Shown here piece after piece: positions 13,967 through 25,594 of a stretch of DNA of 64,000 nt. Made by a program: the position numbers and the translations under genes. Below the pieces are notes generated by a model. That model did not search any database. It was not told where the DNA came from and was given only the letters and a program-made list of their open reading frames with translations. Every line of letters starts with the position of its first letter. Position 1 is the stretch's first letter. Origin of the DNA: Lichenostomus cassidix (lineage: Eukaryota > Chordata > Aves > Passeriformes > Meliphagidae). The DNA lies in the NCBI GenBank assembly GCA_008360975.2, contig CM039192.1:11825694-11889693 (forward strand), given 5' to 3'.

Positions 13967-16900
13967 ACTGCGGCCCAGAGATCATTCATGAGCCCCTAGA
14001 GAAGAAGCACTGAAAATCAGGAAAAGTACCGTCTAGGACAATGGTCTGAGAAATACCTTTTTGATTCCATATAAATGTTGCAAACCTGTGGCCAAAGGGA
14101 AAGACTCATCTTCATCTTGCTATTTGCATCTAGTCTGAATCCTTATGCTTTCATGTTATCCATGTGGATTTCCACTAACATCTATCCTGAGACAGCCTGA
14201 GATTGTACTCTGCTGGAATATTAAACACATCTTGAGATGCGAGAGCACTGCAGACCAACATTAGTGCAACTCAAACAAGAACAAAGTCAGATTTGCTGCA
14301 TTTGTGAGCAGCTTAGAAATGTATTAAATGTAGACAGATTTGTGACCATTTTAATAAGCTTTGCTTATAATTTATAAGGAAGAAAAGAGCATATTGAGTT
14401 TCAGGTATGTAGGCTTCATAGGATTCTGGATGTTTTCTTTGCCTTTGCAATTCTGTGAAACAAGCTAGATGAATATAGGTGCTTCCTTCACATGTTGTAT
14501 GCAATTAGGGGTTTGTGTTTCTTTTTGTTATATGTGTTTCTATAAAGGATATTTACCATATTCTGTACTCAGCAGCAGAGAGCCTGAAGCAGCCTGACAT
14601 GGTTTTTCAACCATGTTATGCATATTGGTAGGAATGCCTGTCACCTCACATCTCATACCAAATCTGCAACTGCTTCATTTAAATTCGGCTTCCATTTGTT
14701 GTTCCTTCATATTCCTTATGTATGATACTTCATCAAAATCTATATTAATAATCCAGGATGTAAATATGGGCATGTGAATGTTCATCTTGTGTATCAACTA
14801 CTCAAGAGACATAATAGGCATATATTCAGCATACAGAATTTAGAATATGAAATGTGTGTCACTTTGTTCTGACGCATCATTTTCTCCATAACCCGTATTT
14901 TCCATATTCCTCAGCCTTTCATAACTGTGATCATACACCTCTCTCCTCTCTGTCAAACAAAGCCCAATTCCTTTATCAGTCTCTTCTTTGTTGGCATTTC
15001 CCTCTGCAAATTCTAACAAGACTTTTGTCTTAAATTGCCTAATAGATTAACATAATTAAGATAAATCACAGGAATTGTTTTCAGTCTATATTTATCTCCA
15101 AGATAAATATCTCCAAGTTTGTTGGTGCTGCTTCAGGTGAGAAGATATTCATACAATCCTGAAAGAATGATTATCTATCTTTCCCTGAACACAGCACTGG
15201 TCTTCAAGATGTGTTCATCTTCCTTGCAAACTTTGCCTCTCCTTAAGACATCTGAGATTCTTTCCCAAGCTGAGGATCATGTCAGACTGCTCTGTAGTGG
15301 AGCAGTGTTTTATGACCAAGATCATCTCAGCAGATAGTGCTGTATCAACTCTAGAAATGTGTGCATTGTGAATTATATCATTGTTAGAAAAGTCATCCTT
15401 TGATAAAGAGACAAAAACCTGCTCAGTTTATTCAGGGGGTGGAAGGGGGATCTGCATCATTAAACTGATTAGAATGCTCCAGAGGGTCCTGGGTTTTGTG
15501 AAGGACTTAACGTGGCCCTTCTGAAAGGGCTAGTGAGTTCCTCTGTCCCTTCCTCATTACTGTTTAATTCAACAAATCTTTTTTTCTTTTCCTCTTTATT
15601 TCTTTATCCCTCACAATCCTTTGCTCCTTTCCCCTGCCAGCTGGCTCCCTCAGCTGCTCCATTGATCTCTCAGCCACTCTGGCACTCCTGATATCAGACA
15701 CAGTGGGAGGCAGAGTAGCTCAGAGATCAGCAGACAGACCATTATAGAAGTGAATCCCAGAGCCCCGGCAAAAAAACCCTGAATTTGTTCTTTTGCTCTC
15801 TTTCCCTGTAGCAACCCTTTTTGAAATGCTACTTTGGCATTCTAAAGTCTGATGTGTTTACTAATAGCAGAAATAGCTACTTTCTGCAGTTTCTGTCGGG
15901 TTGGAGTTCTGACTAAGCTAAGGAGCCACACATTGTATTGTCATGGGAGTCCTTGGTCTGTCACCAGTCTTGGAGAATTACTCTTTGTACTTCTGAATGC
16001 CATGTGACTGCAGGACCAGTCTGCAACTAGAATTGAGAGGTACTTAAGAATCAGTATAGGGTAGAGCAGGAAGGTTGTGAGAACAGATTGTGGAGACAGT
16101 CATGATGAATCATATCTCGGGTTTTTTCCATTTTGTTGACTGATTATTGTTTGTGCTGTGTAAAACAAATGGCATGGCAAGAATGAATTCAGACATGTCA
16201 GAATGATTTTACATAACTATGTACACTTTCCACCCCTTAGAACATGAAAGGAGAAGGTGGCAGAGATAAGCTGCAGCAATTTAGCAGATAGAACTGTGTT
16301 TGTTTCTAGTGTCATTGATGGTTAGGTACTGCAGGTCCGTGCTCATGCTAAAGATCAGGATGTCAGTAGCTCTTGTTTTGACAGCTCTCAGGAGCAAGCA
16401 GCTGAATTTGTTTTTAAATTTTGATTGTAATGCACAGTGCCAGTGAAGGTGCACCACCGTGGTTGTTTACTGAAAGCAGCTCTTGTAAGCCTGGCCCCAA
16501 GCTTTCACAGCCAGTGATGCCTTCAGTTGCCTCACATATTAGTCCGTATTGTCTCTCCTCTCCTCCTGTCTCTCGCTGCCCTTCCTCACATGCCCACACC
16601 AGGTTGTTGGAGGCAAACTGGATAAGCCACTTTATTCAGTAAAGAAATTGGAAGCAGTGAAAGATTATTTGTTATATGACATGTACTAATTTACACTAGA
16701 GTTCATTATAGGGTTATTGTTCTTTTTACAGGAAGATTGAGAATATTTCACAGGGATTATTTGTATCATTACCATTCCATCCAGATGCCATACCTTGCTC
16801 AAGCTCACCCAACAGATCAGTGGCAGAATCAGAAATACCTGAGTCACCATCCTTTGCTCTGTGCATTAGTGAGAACACTGTGAGCCAAGGAACACCAGGC

Positions 16901-19900
16901 TTTGGGAACCCAAAATCTGACTGTGGATCAAAAGTTGGAATGTGCTTCCTTTTTCAGATTGGGCTGAGTTGGGTAGATCTTAAAATACTCATCTATGTTA
17001 TCAACATCTCAATATAAGGATTTCATTGATTTGTTTTCTAAATTAAGATATCCTTGGTATGGCAAAAAAAGGAGGGCCATTAGAGTAAGCCACTTATTCA
17101 TAAAGAGCTCTAGGAGTGGGGTATGCTAAAAGGGAAGGAGAATAGTGGTACACAGTTATAAATATGCTTAAAAAAATTAATATTGCATAAGTGGTATTGG
17201 TAACAGCTTAAGTATATTTCCATAGGTGTTTCTTTATATTTACATATTAATTAGTGGATACCTAAGATATTATGTTACAGGAATGTCTGTGGTGTTCATG
17301 TTTTATTGACAGACTATGGCACCCCAAAAGAGTTGCCAGACATTATGGAAAACTAATTTGCATGGAATTAACAGAGTGCAGAATTTCCTCTTTTGCCAAA
17401 AGTTTATTCTTCACAACCCTGCAACAGTTAAGTGTGCAGAGCCAGAGTGACTCTGCCACTGCTGTGCCAGAGGCTGCTGCCTGAGTTGTGTCACACAGGT
17501 GAGTGGATGGTCTTTGGAAGCCTAATCTACTCACTTTTGCTCATAACAGATATGAATTTTTGAGTTCAGATATAAATCTTGAGTGGAATTCTATCATTAA
17601 AAATTTTCCGCAGTTGGCAGAGCAATTTTTTTAAGATCAAGTTCTCCTGCAACAATTTATGTAGAAATTTTGAATGAGATTTTTGCAGTTAGAAACACCC
17701 AGAGTTCATTTTTTCTTTGAAATGAAATGCTACAAGCCATGCATGATAATGAGTTGTAAACAGAAGGTACAGTTTGTATTTTTCTGAATTCTGAATTTTG
17801 AATAAGATTTCTTATATCTGGTCTTGCACATAATTAGGATTCAAAGTGTTTGGCTAATTAGTATTGGCTTGGGCCTGTCTTAAAACTGGTACTGCTGTAT
17901 TCAGCACATTCAGGAATTTACTACTGTGACCCAAGATATTGGCACAGAAAGTTTGATTCAGTTGCCAGACTGTAGGTGTGTGTAGCCCTTGAAATGTCCT
18001 ATGTTGTCTGACAAATCCATATATATGCAGGCCATGAGACTATGTTGTTTTGTAGCAGGAACTGGGGAGCTGATGGGATCCCCAAGTGCATTGGAAATGG
18101 CACTGAGTATCTGTGTTGAGTCACAATAATAAAATTCAGCTTGTCTGCAAGTAGACTACAGGTGTGCCCCAAGAAAACCTTTCTTTAGGACTATTTGGCA
18201 AAATTTCAGACAGGGAATCAGAATTTTCCTCTTAGCTGTGCAATTGACTCGGTTGCATCTCCTCATATGAACAAAAATAGGAATTCCTACTATATTTTCA
18301 TTTATAGTCTTTGTGCAGTGCTTTAGAGGTACAAAACATATCATAAATGTAATATGCAACACAGTAATTTACGGCAGTTGAATAACACAGCTCTATGGAA
18401 TTGTCTGGTTTTCCATGGAAAGCGTGGAATTAACAGGGGTGATTCATTGCTGGGGACTTTGTGCTCTGCATCACCTCCAAACCAGTGGTGGTAAAGGGGA
18501 GCTCTGCTGCTGGCAGTGAGCTGCCTTTGTGGAGATGTGAGAGTCTTGATCACTGTTATTAAAGAAGGGGTGAAGGGGTGGAGCTTTCAATTAACACTGC
18601 TCAGGCCATTTCCAGCTGACACTGTTTGTTACTTCTATGCACCTATTTTCCCCATGGAAATGTTAATTGCATAGCTGGTCAAATGAAAGAAATCAAAAAT
18701 TATGAGGTGTGATTTAGACATGTGAAAAATTAAATTTGGTGTTGTATGTGTTAGATAATTGTTGCTCTTTCTCCTCTATGAATTGTTTCTGTATACTGTT
18801 AAATAGTTCCCATGTTCAAAACTAAAAGGATCTTAATTCTATTAGCTGTGTAAAGGGTACATTACAATTATTTTGGAAAGTTTGGGAAGGAAGCTTTTCA
18901 GCATCCAAAGAATTAATAATAACCCTCAGGTTTGACATGTTCTTATCTTTACACGGCAGAATAAGGATATTCAGTTTGTTTGCTCAAAAGTTGGAGTCCT
19001 TTCTGGAAAAGCCTTTTTAAAACACAAATTGTGAAGGTTTTTCTTATGAGGATGTAAGAAAGGTCATGTGCAATTTGCTCTCAATGAGTTTTGTGGTTGT
19101 CCTTCTAACTGCATCTTAGATTACCTATTTGTTCTAAAAATGCACTGCAAAGTGGAACTGGCATAATGACATGTGTAGGAAAGTAGATCTTAATTAGCTG
19201 GAGATATTTTGGGGCAGCTGATAATGATTGTGTGGACTGTCCCATCTAGTCACTCAGGTCAGTATCATTTAGCACCATAGGCTGTGTAAATATTTGTCTC
19301 TCAAGCTGATGTAACTGGTGGGATTATGCCTTTGACTGATCCAGCTATATTCTAATGGCACAATCCTGACCTAAAATGGCTGATGTAGCTCGACAAAAGT
19401 TATGAACAAGCTTTTCAGATTTTTTCCAAGTCAAGTTTAGCTCTTTAGATTCAAATACTAATTTGTTGTTAGATTATTGTTGTTACAAACTAATTTTGTT
19501 TGTTTTCCTGTCTGCACTTTATTTTACTCTATCATAATTCTGTGTGATAATTCAGAAATAAAATACATTTTACACAACCTTCTTATTTCACAGAGGTGAG
19601 GAAAATTATTATTTTCTCTTGGGTTTTTTCCTTTTTTTTCTAGTAACATAAAAGTTATCAGCTACAGGCACATCATGCTGTAACTCAGAAAACAAAATTA
19701 TATGTTTCCGTTTTCATTATAAATTAAACAATCTGTAAGAGTTACATTGGAAACAAATGAATTAAACCACCCAGCTCTCATCACAGATCTTTGTATTACA
19801 GGGGTCTTTGGATTCTATTAAGGGAAGGTCAGAACAATGACATCTGAATGATATTTATCTTGAATGCTTGTGCTTTGTCTATGCCAGGCTGTAGCATTTG

Positions 19901-21485
19901 GGATCCTTTGGCTTCTGTGAGAAATGAACCAGGTTTTCCATTGGAGACCAGTGAAATAGGTATTTTCTGGATTACTTTCTAAGAATCTGTCCCAAATGTA
20001 TGTCTAGAGCTGCAGATTGATCCTTTGGACTTTTTTAATGTTGTTTCTGTGTTTCACTGAGATTCTATTCCATTTAAACTCCCAAATCTCAAAATGAAGT
20101 GCAGTTAATGTAATGTTAAGGTTGCAATGGAAGTTTTTCCAGAAGGTTGTCTTACTTAAATAAATTATCATCTCTTAGTAAGCAACATTTGCAGGCTCCT
20201 TGTTTTTCTTGAATTCATCTGTAATTGGTTTAAAAAAAACTGGAATAAAATCATACAATTTACCCTAATCTGTGATCTCAGCAAGCTTAAAGGCATCTTC
20301 ACATGAGGATTTCTATTGATGATAGATGCTAGTTTAATGTTTCCACCTCAGTTGTTAAAACCAGAGACATGGAATGTTCTGATCCTCTAAAATAATGCAT
20401 GGAAATTTCCTCAGAATCCTGTATTGTAAAACCAGAGCTATGGAGATGATTTTTCAAAACATAATCTAATATAGATGCTTTTTTGAAGTCTATCCAAATT
20501 TGCAACTTTTGACCACAACTGTATCCAGAAGGAGATAATTTTTTGGAGGGAAATGGAGGTAAAACCTGAGCATACAGTTGACAAACCCTCAAAAAAAAAA
20601 TCTTACTTTTTATTAAACTAAAAAAGTAAGAATTTTCAATTGATGCATATAGATTATGCTCTATGAACTAGAGAAACTGAATTGTCTAAGGTGTAATTCA
20701 GAAATACCTACATAAATTTTTTGGAACTTTAAAACCAACAAACATAAAACAAAAATTGCTTCATCATTGATTATACAGTGAAAGGAAGAATGATTCAGAA
20801 AGTATAATCTCCTGAAACCAGTGGGATATTAAAATGGAAAGAAGTTAGGAGGCTGATCATACATGCACTAACTATCTTGTGTAATAATCACATTCCGAAA
20901 CCATAATAAAATAAATTAATAAGCATAAAGAGGTGGTAGATTTTGAGGGACCTTTGGTTTTTTGTTTGTCCACATAAGTCTTTATTCCCTTTTTAATGGA
21001 AATACAGTACATTTTCTATTGCCTGCCATGTAGGATATATATAAAAATGTGACTTTAAATCCAAGTGTTTTGCTTTGGCTGCCTATGAGAAAACTGACAT
21101 AGCAAACATGATGGTGATCTTCAGTCAGCTTTCAGAGTGTGCTCTGCCTTCCAAGTAACTCAGCTGCAAAACACGAGGGATGATGGTTTGGTTTACAGTC
21201 TTTTAGTTTATTTAGCAAACTAAAATAACAGTTGCTTTGTAGTCAACTTTGTGGAACAGATAAACAATAGTGACAATTTCATATGATGTATATAGACAGA
21301 AGAGGTTATCTGCAACCCCTGAGTGATGGAGCTTGTCATATTCCCTTCTCCAGTAATGCACAAGGTTAGAAATCAATGTCTTAATCATGGGCAGCTCTGG
21401 GCAATTCAGATATATCACACACAAACAGGCTTCTAATTACATTTAAGAAATACATATCATACATATATAAACTGACATAAATATC
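13967..21485. other. Non-genic DNA
   Basis: No gene, RNA gene or recognised transposon was found. All open frames are below 90 codons. A small perfect hairpin (6-bp arms gcccttctgaaagggc) at about 15514-15531 is too short to call a terminator or a microRNA precursor. Confidence 0.5.
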
Positions 21486-21905
21486 AGAGTGGTGTTGCTA
21501 GCTGTCAAAATGGATAAGTATAATTCCCTCGGTGGCCCTTGACAGGTTCAATACCTGCTCCGGAGGTGCTATGAACAGCATTATACGGCTGATTGAGTTA
21601 TGACAGCTCCAACCCAACAGGGAAGCCAGGCAGCAAGGAATAGCCTGGGCTGCAGACAAATGATGATAAAGTGATCACTTTAAAGAACAATCTCCATAAT
21701 ATTTCATGCTCACTGCACGGTGTAAAGGCAGCCTTGACTGCGGGGCTAACTGCTCTATCAATTGATTTGATTCACTGCTGCAGCTACTCCCAGTCATAAT
21801 ATTTCAAATAAATGGTACCGTGGATAGAAATAATATCTGCATCAATATTAACCCTGAAAGGACTAATGGACACAAGCTATAATTTCCTGGACACCCTAAT
21901 AATGC
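21486..21905. promoter_or_regulatory. Candidate conserved noncoding element (enhancer-like)
   Basis: This block differs in texture from its surroundings. It has balanced base composition, no microsatellite slippage and no open frame. It is dense in short motifs typical of developmental enhancers: TGATTGA-type PBX/MEIS-like sites (near 21590), tgataaagtgatcactttaaag with an internal TGATCA palindrome (21664-21685), tatcaattgatttgattc (near 21755) and several TAAT cores including ataatgcatttt (near 21900). These are visible motifs. Conservation across species is inferred from general resemblance to vertebrate conserved noncoding elements and is not demonstrated. Confidence 0.35.
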
Positions 21906-23590
21906 ATTTTGACTAGGCTTGGCATAGGATGATTTTTCTTTCTTCTTCCCCTCCTCCTTTTTTTTAAAATTTAAATAAAAACAGTGTATTGTTTACTTAA
22001 ACTTTCCTTTTATGGCCATAAAAGAAGCTTTGCAGCTCAGGCATCATTCCTAGTCTCAAGTTTAATTTTAAAGGAAATTCTGCTAAATGTTATTTTAAAG
22101 TGTTTGTTTATATCTGAATACATTGTATTAAAATTACATTAAATATCTGAGAGAAAAGGCATGATAAGTGTTTTTTGGATGTGTGTATTATATATATTTT
22201 ATCTGTGGATATGTGTAGAGACAAAGGTAACAGTGCTCAAATTATTTACTAAGTTACATTTAAAACAAACAGAAAGGAACTTAAAATTAATTATAAATGA
22301 GAATAAAGTCAACGAAGTATTCTCTGGAAGCACAAAGAACCAGTAAATTCTAATGATTATACAGGATGTTAGGGGCTTTTTCTCCCTTTAGAAATAATAA
22401 TAAGTACTGTATGAGACCGGCTTAACATATAAGAAGTACCAGTGAATTTATGGGTTCATAATCCTAAATCAAACCTGATTTCTATTTTCCATGCAGTTTT
22501 TCACATACTCTGTAACAGAATGGATGTTTATTCTGTTCTTTCATTCATAACACCCTGTTGACATTTAAGTCCCTTTTAAAGATCTGCTGTGCTTATTGTG
22601 AATCAAGTTGACATGTATAAATTGTATAATTTTATTATTGTTATTCTTTTTCCACTACTACTGACTACTTGACTATCATTGTATTATATTTCAAGGGTCA
22701 GAGCTATTTCCAAATATTCAGAAACTGTTTGAAGAAATACTATCAATGCATGCTAACAAGACGTAGACTGAATGGTCTTAGAGAACTCTTTTTCTGATTA
22801 TTAGTTTGTATCTGATTAAGGATTGCCTTTATCAGATTATCTCTTTTTTCTTATTTGTCCCTTAAACATTTGCTATAAATCAGAGCAGGAGACACTTAGG
22901 TTTGGATCTCATGAGGCTTGTTTAAATTTGAAGCTTAAGCAGAGAGAAGTATTTTATGAACAGTCCTTAGTGAATGCTCCAACTGCAACACTTCACCAAC
23001 CTCTGAAGTGGTCTCAAACAGGCTTCAAAGGACTTCAATTTATAGTTTTCCAGAAGATCTGGGGAATATATGTATTCCTTAGGAGGCAGAATAAAACCTG
23101 AGGGTTCCAAATGGGTTTGGAAGGCTGGCTTGAATCTGAAATTGAAAATTGCGGAAGGTTGGCATTGGCCTGACTCCACTATTCCCACCAGTCTAATAAG
23201 CTACAAAAGCACAGTGTTTTCCTCCATTCTAGATCTGAGTAATCAAGCAAGCTCATGTTTGTTGCTTGCTAGTATGCTTACCTACAGATCAATATCAAAT
23301 TTTACGATAAATATAAGCAAATGGCTTTCATACTGTATTTCTTCTTTGTTCTGAATTTTTTTTGGAGCCTGAGCCAACAGTACAGGTCACCTTTATGTTA
23401 TTACTACTTAAAATCCTTCCAGAGTTCATGTTTCTACAAGAAACTACCTTGTTGCCTTTCCTGCATGCTTTCTCTCTCTCCTTCCTGAAAAATTTTCTTC
23501 CTTCTTGCTCACACTGCATGAGAGTTGTTTTGTTTCTCCATTTCAGTCCATTTCCTCCAACTTCATCCCTGTCTGGTGTCCTTTTTACAC
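21906..23590. other. Non-genic AT-rich DNA
   Basis: No gene is supported. Overlapping frames on opposite strands at 22823-23354 (up to 94 codons) are mutual shadows without domain content. Confidence 0.5.
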
Positions 23591-23591
23591 T

Positions 23592-24050
23592 TATCATATC
23601 ATAGAATCATAGAATGGTTTGGTTGGAAGAGACCTTGAAGATCATCTGATTCCAACCCCCTGCCATGGGCAAGGACACTTTCCACTGGACCAGGCTGCTA
23701 CAAGCCCCAACATTTCCAGGGATGGGGCAGCCATAGCTTCTCTGGGCAACCTGTGCCAGTGCTGCAGCACCCTTAGTAAAGAAGTTTTGCCCAATAGCTA
23801 ACCTAAATCTACTCACTTTCAATTTGAATCCATTCTTCCTTGTCCTGTCACTAAATGCTCTGGTACATAATTTTTTTAAAATTCACTTCAGGTACTGGAA
23901 GGCTGCAATTAGGTCACCCTGAAGCCTCCTCTACTCCAGGTTGAGCAATCCCAATTCTCTCAGCCTTTTCTTATAGGAGAAGTGCTCCATCCTTCTGATC
24001 AACTTGGTGACTCTAATACTTGTCATTATTTTGGACCATATCTTTCCAAT
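23592..24050 (-). mobile_element. CR1 LINE, truncated 3' end
   Basis: This is a CR1 3' end on the minus strand, so it reads here from its terminus inward. It begins with the repeated tail unit tcatagaatcatagaatgg, followed by ggttggaagagacctt, ccaaccccctgccatgggca, the ccactggaccaggctgct block, cagggatggggcagcc, tctctgggcaacctg, aggtactggaaggctgc, caattctctcagcc and gagaagtgctcca, in the order known for avian CR1. Similarity fades near 24050 around ggaccatatctttcc. It keeps about 450 bp of the element, with no open reverse transcriptase frame. Two tail units and better-preserved blocks suggest it is younger than the copy at 3.9 kb. Confidence 0.92.
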
Positions 24051-24242
24051 ATAACTCTATATAGGTGTAACCCTTCATCATACAGACACAATTGTCAAAA
24101 AATTGTTCTGGGCTATTGGCTAGCCCTTCTAGTCACTGCTTTCCTTCTTTGTCTCTGCTCTGTATCTGAGAATTGAATTACTTTCCATGATCTGTAAATA
24201 AATGTCAGGCTTCACCACTTGATTCCAGTGAGTCTGTCCTTA

Positions 24243-24330
24243 CAGGATCAGAATAGCTGTGCTTGGAAGGAGCTTTTAAACTTCCCCTAGTCCAGCCCCC
24301 TGCAATAAGTAGAGTTACATTAGCTCTTCA
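24243..24330 (-). mobile_element. CR1 LINE fragment, 3' terminus
   Basis: A second minus-strand CR1 terminus lies about 190 bp beyond the first. The visible landmarks are cttggaaggagctttt, a decayed atcatctagtccaa-like cccctagtccag and ccccctgcaataagtag, matching the last roughly 80 bp of CR1 in subfamilies that use CTGCAATGAG rather than CTGCCATGGG. The different terminal wording suggests a separate, older insertion of another CR1 subfamily rather than a duplicate of the neighbour. Confidence 0.65.
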
Positions 24331-25439
24331 TCTCCTTGATTGTGTCCTTTGCTTGCACTTTGCTCTTCTTTCTGTATGTTATCTCTAAGATATAGTTCAC
24401 AAATACAAACAACAATTATCCCTCCTAGGTTTACTTCTGCCCTCTCTGAAGTGCAATATGCTGGCCTGTCACCATCTAATGCTTCTCTGTAGATGTTCAA
24501 TGTATCACAGTTAAAGCAGAGTTTTAAACTTTTGCTGAAAACTATTTACAACAACCAACCTTCTTTTCAGCAAATCTGTTGTTGACTTCAGTGTTCAATG
24601 TCCTGGTGTTGTCACTTACTGTCACCATCCACTAGCTCAATATTTGATGTGTAGGCCATGTCTTGGTCCTGTTGATGGTTTTGGAAAACCATTTCTGAAA
24701 GAGTCTGTCTTGTTCCATTTGCAGCATAAACTTTTCCAGATTCTCATCATCCTCCTTTAATTTATTGCTTGAAATATGATATTGTTTCGCTTGTGCATGA
24801 TCAGAAACATTTTGCAGTCTGTTTACCCAGAATATTTCCTTCCCTCCTCCCTTGTTTTTCTTCCATTAGCTCCTTCACACTTGTAGTAAAATACTTGTTT
24901 TCACGTTCACTCTTTCCTTTCCTGTTATCTATCATCCTGCTCTCGATATCAAGATATCATATGCCTCACTAATCTTGGTGAGTAATGAATGCCCAGTCTC
25001 CACCTCCCACTTGTTAGTTCTTCCTGTGAGCATTTCTCTCCTGTCAGCCTTTCTTATGCTTACCAGGAGCTTGCCATGAACATTTGCAAAAGTATTTGTC
25101 TTTCAAAGCCCTCCTAAAATTTCTTTGGCTTCAGGTCCAAAAACTGATGATCAAGCTTCCAGCCTGAAATCTTGCCAAAGTCAAGTTTATTATATATGGG
25201 TATATTGCTTCTTGTCTTTCTCCTCGATACTTCCTTCATTTTTTTTCTTTGAATACTCTCCAATCTGTATCTGTCTGTGTCTCTTTTTGTACTGGGATGA
25301 TAAGTTACTGTGGGTGAAGACTGTCTTTTTCACTGTTTGCATTGTAGCACACAAAACAGCACTGTAACAATACAAGCAGTTGAGACAATATTCATATCAT
25401 TAAAGGTAAGCTGTGACACTGTCTGTGTAATTAATGCAG
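24331..25439. other. Pyrimidine-rich non-genic DNA between CR1 copies
   Basis: This stretch is markedly T/C-rich on the plus strand (A/G-rich on the minus strand) over roughly 700 bp. Such strand asymmetry can mark antisense transcription or an unrecognised retroelement on the minus strand. No frame longer than about 80 codons and no family landmark was found. A small palindrome gatatcaagatatc lies near 24945. Confidence 0.4.
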
Positions 25440-25590
25440 CCAAGGTGTGCCCTGGCAGCCAGGAGGACCAGGAGTGTCCTGGGGGGCATCAGACACGTGG
25501 TGTGACTCTTGGGGACAGTCCTGTGCAGAGCCAGGGGTTGGACTTGAAGTTTCTTGTGGGTCCCATCCAACCTGGCAGATTCCATGAAAA
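25440..25590 (+). mobile_element. CR1 LINE fragment with internal deletion
   Basis: Two separated parts of CR1 are joined in plus orientation. The first (25440-25493) carries gccaaggtgtgccctggcag and ctggggggcatc, which in CR1 lie within the distal ORF2 region. The second (25512-25590) carries gggacagtcctgtgcagagc, caggggttggacttga and gtgggtcccatccaacctgg, the 3' terminus. Intervening sequence present in full-length CR1 is missing, so this is an internally deleted, 5'-truncated copy. A final A-rich run follows at about 25599-25611. Confidence 0.75.
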
Positions 25591-25594
25591 TTGA

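Noticed and set aside
15514..15531. Small hairpin gcccttctgaaagggc
   Set aside because: Six-bp arms are too short for a microRNA precursor, and intrinsic terminators do not apply in a vertebrate genome.
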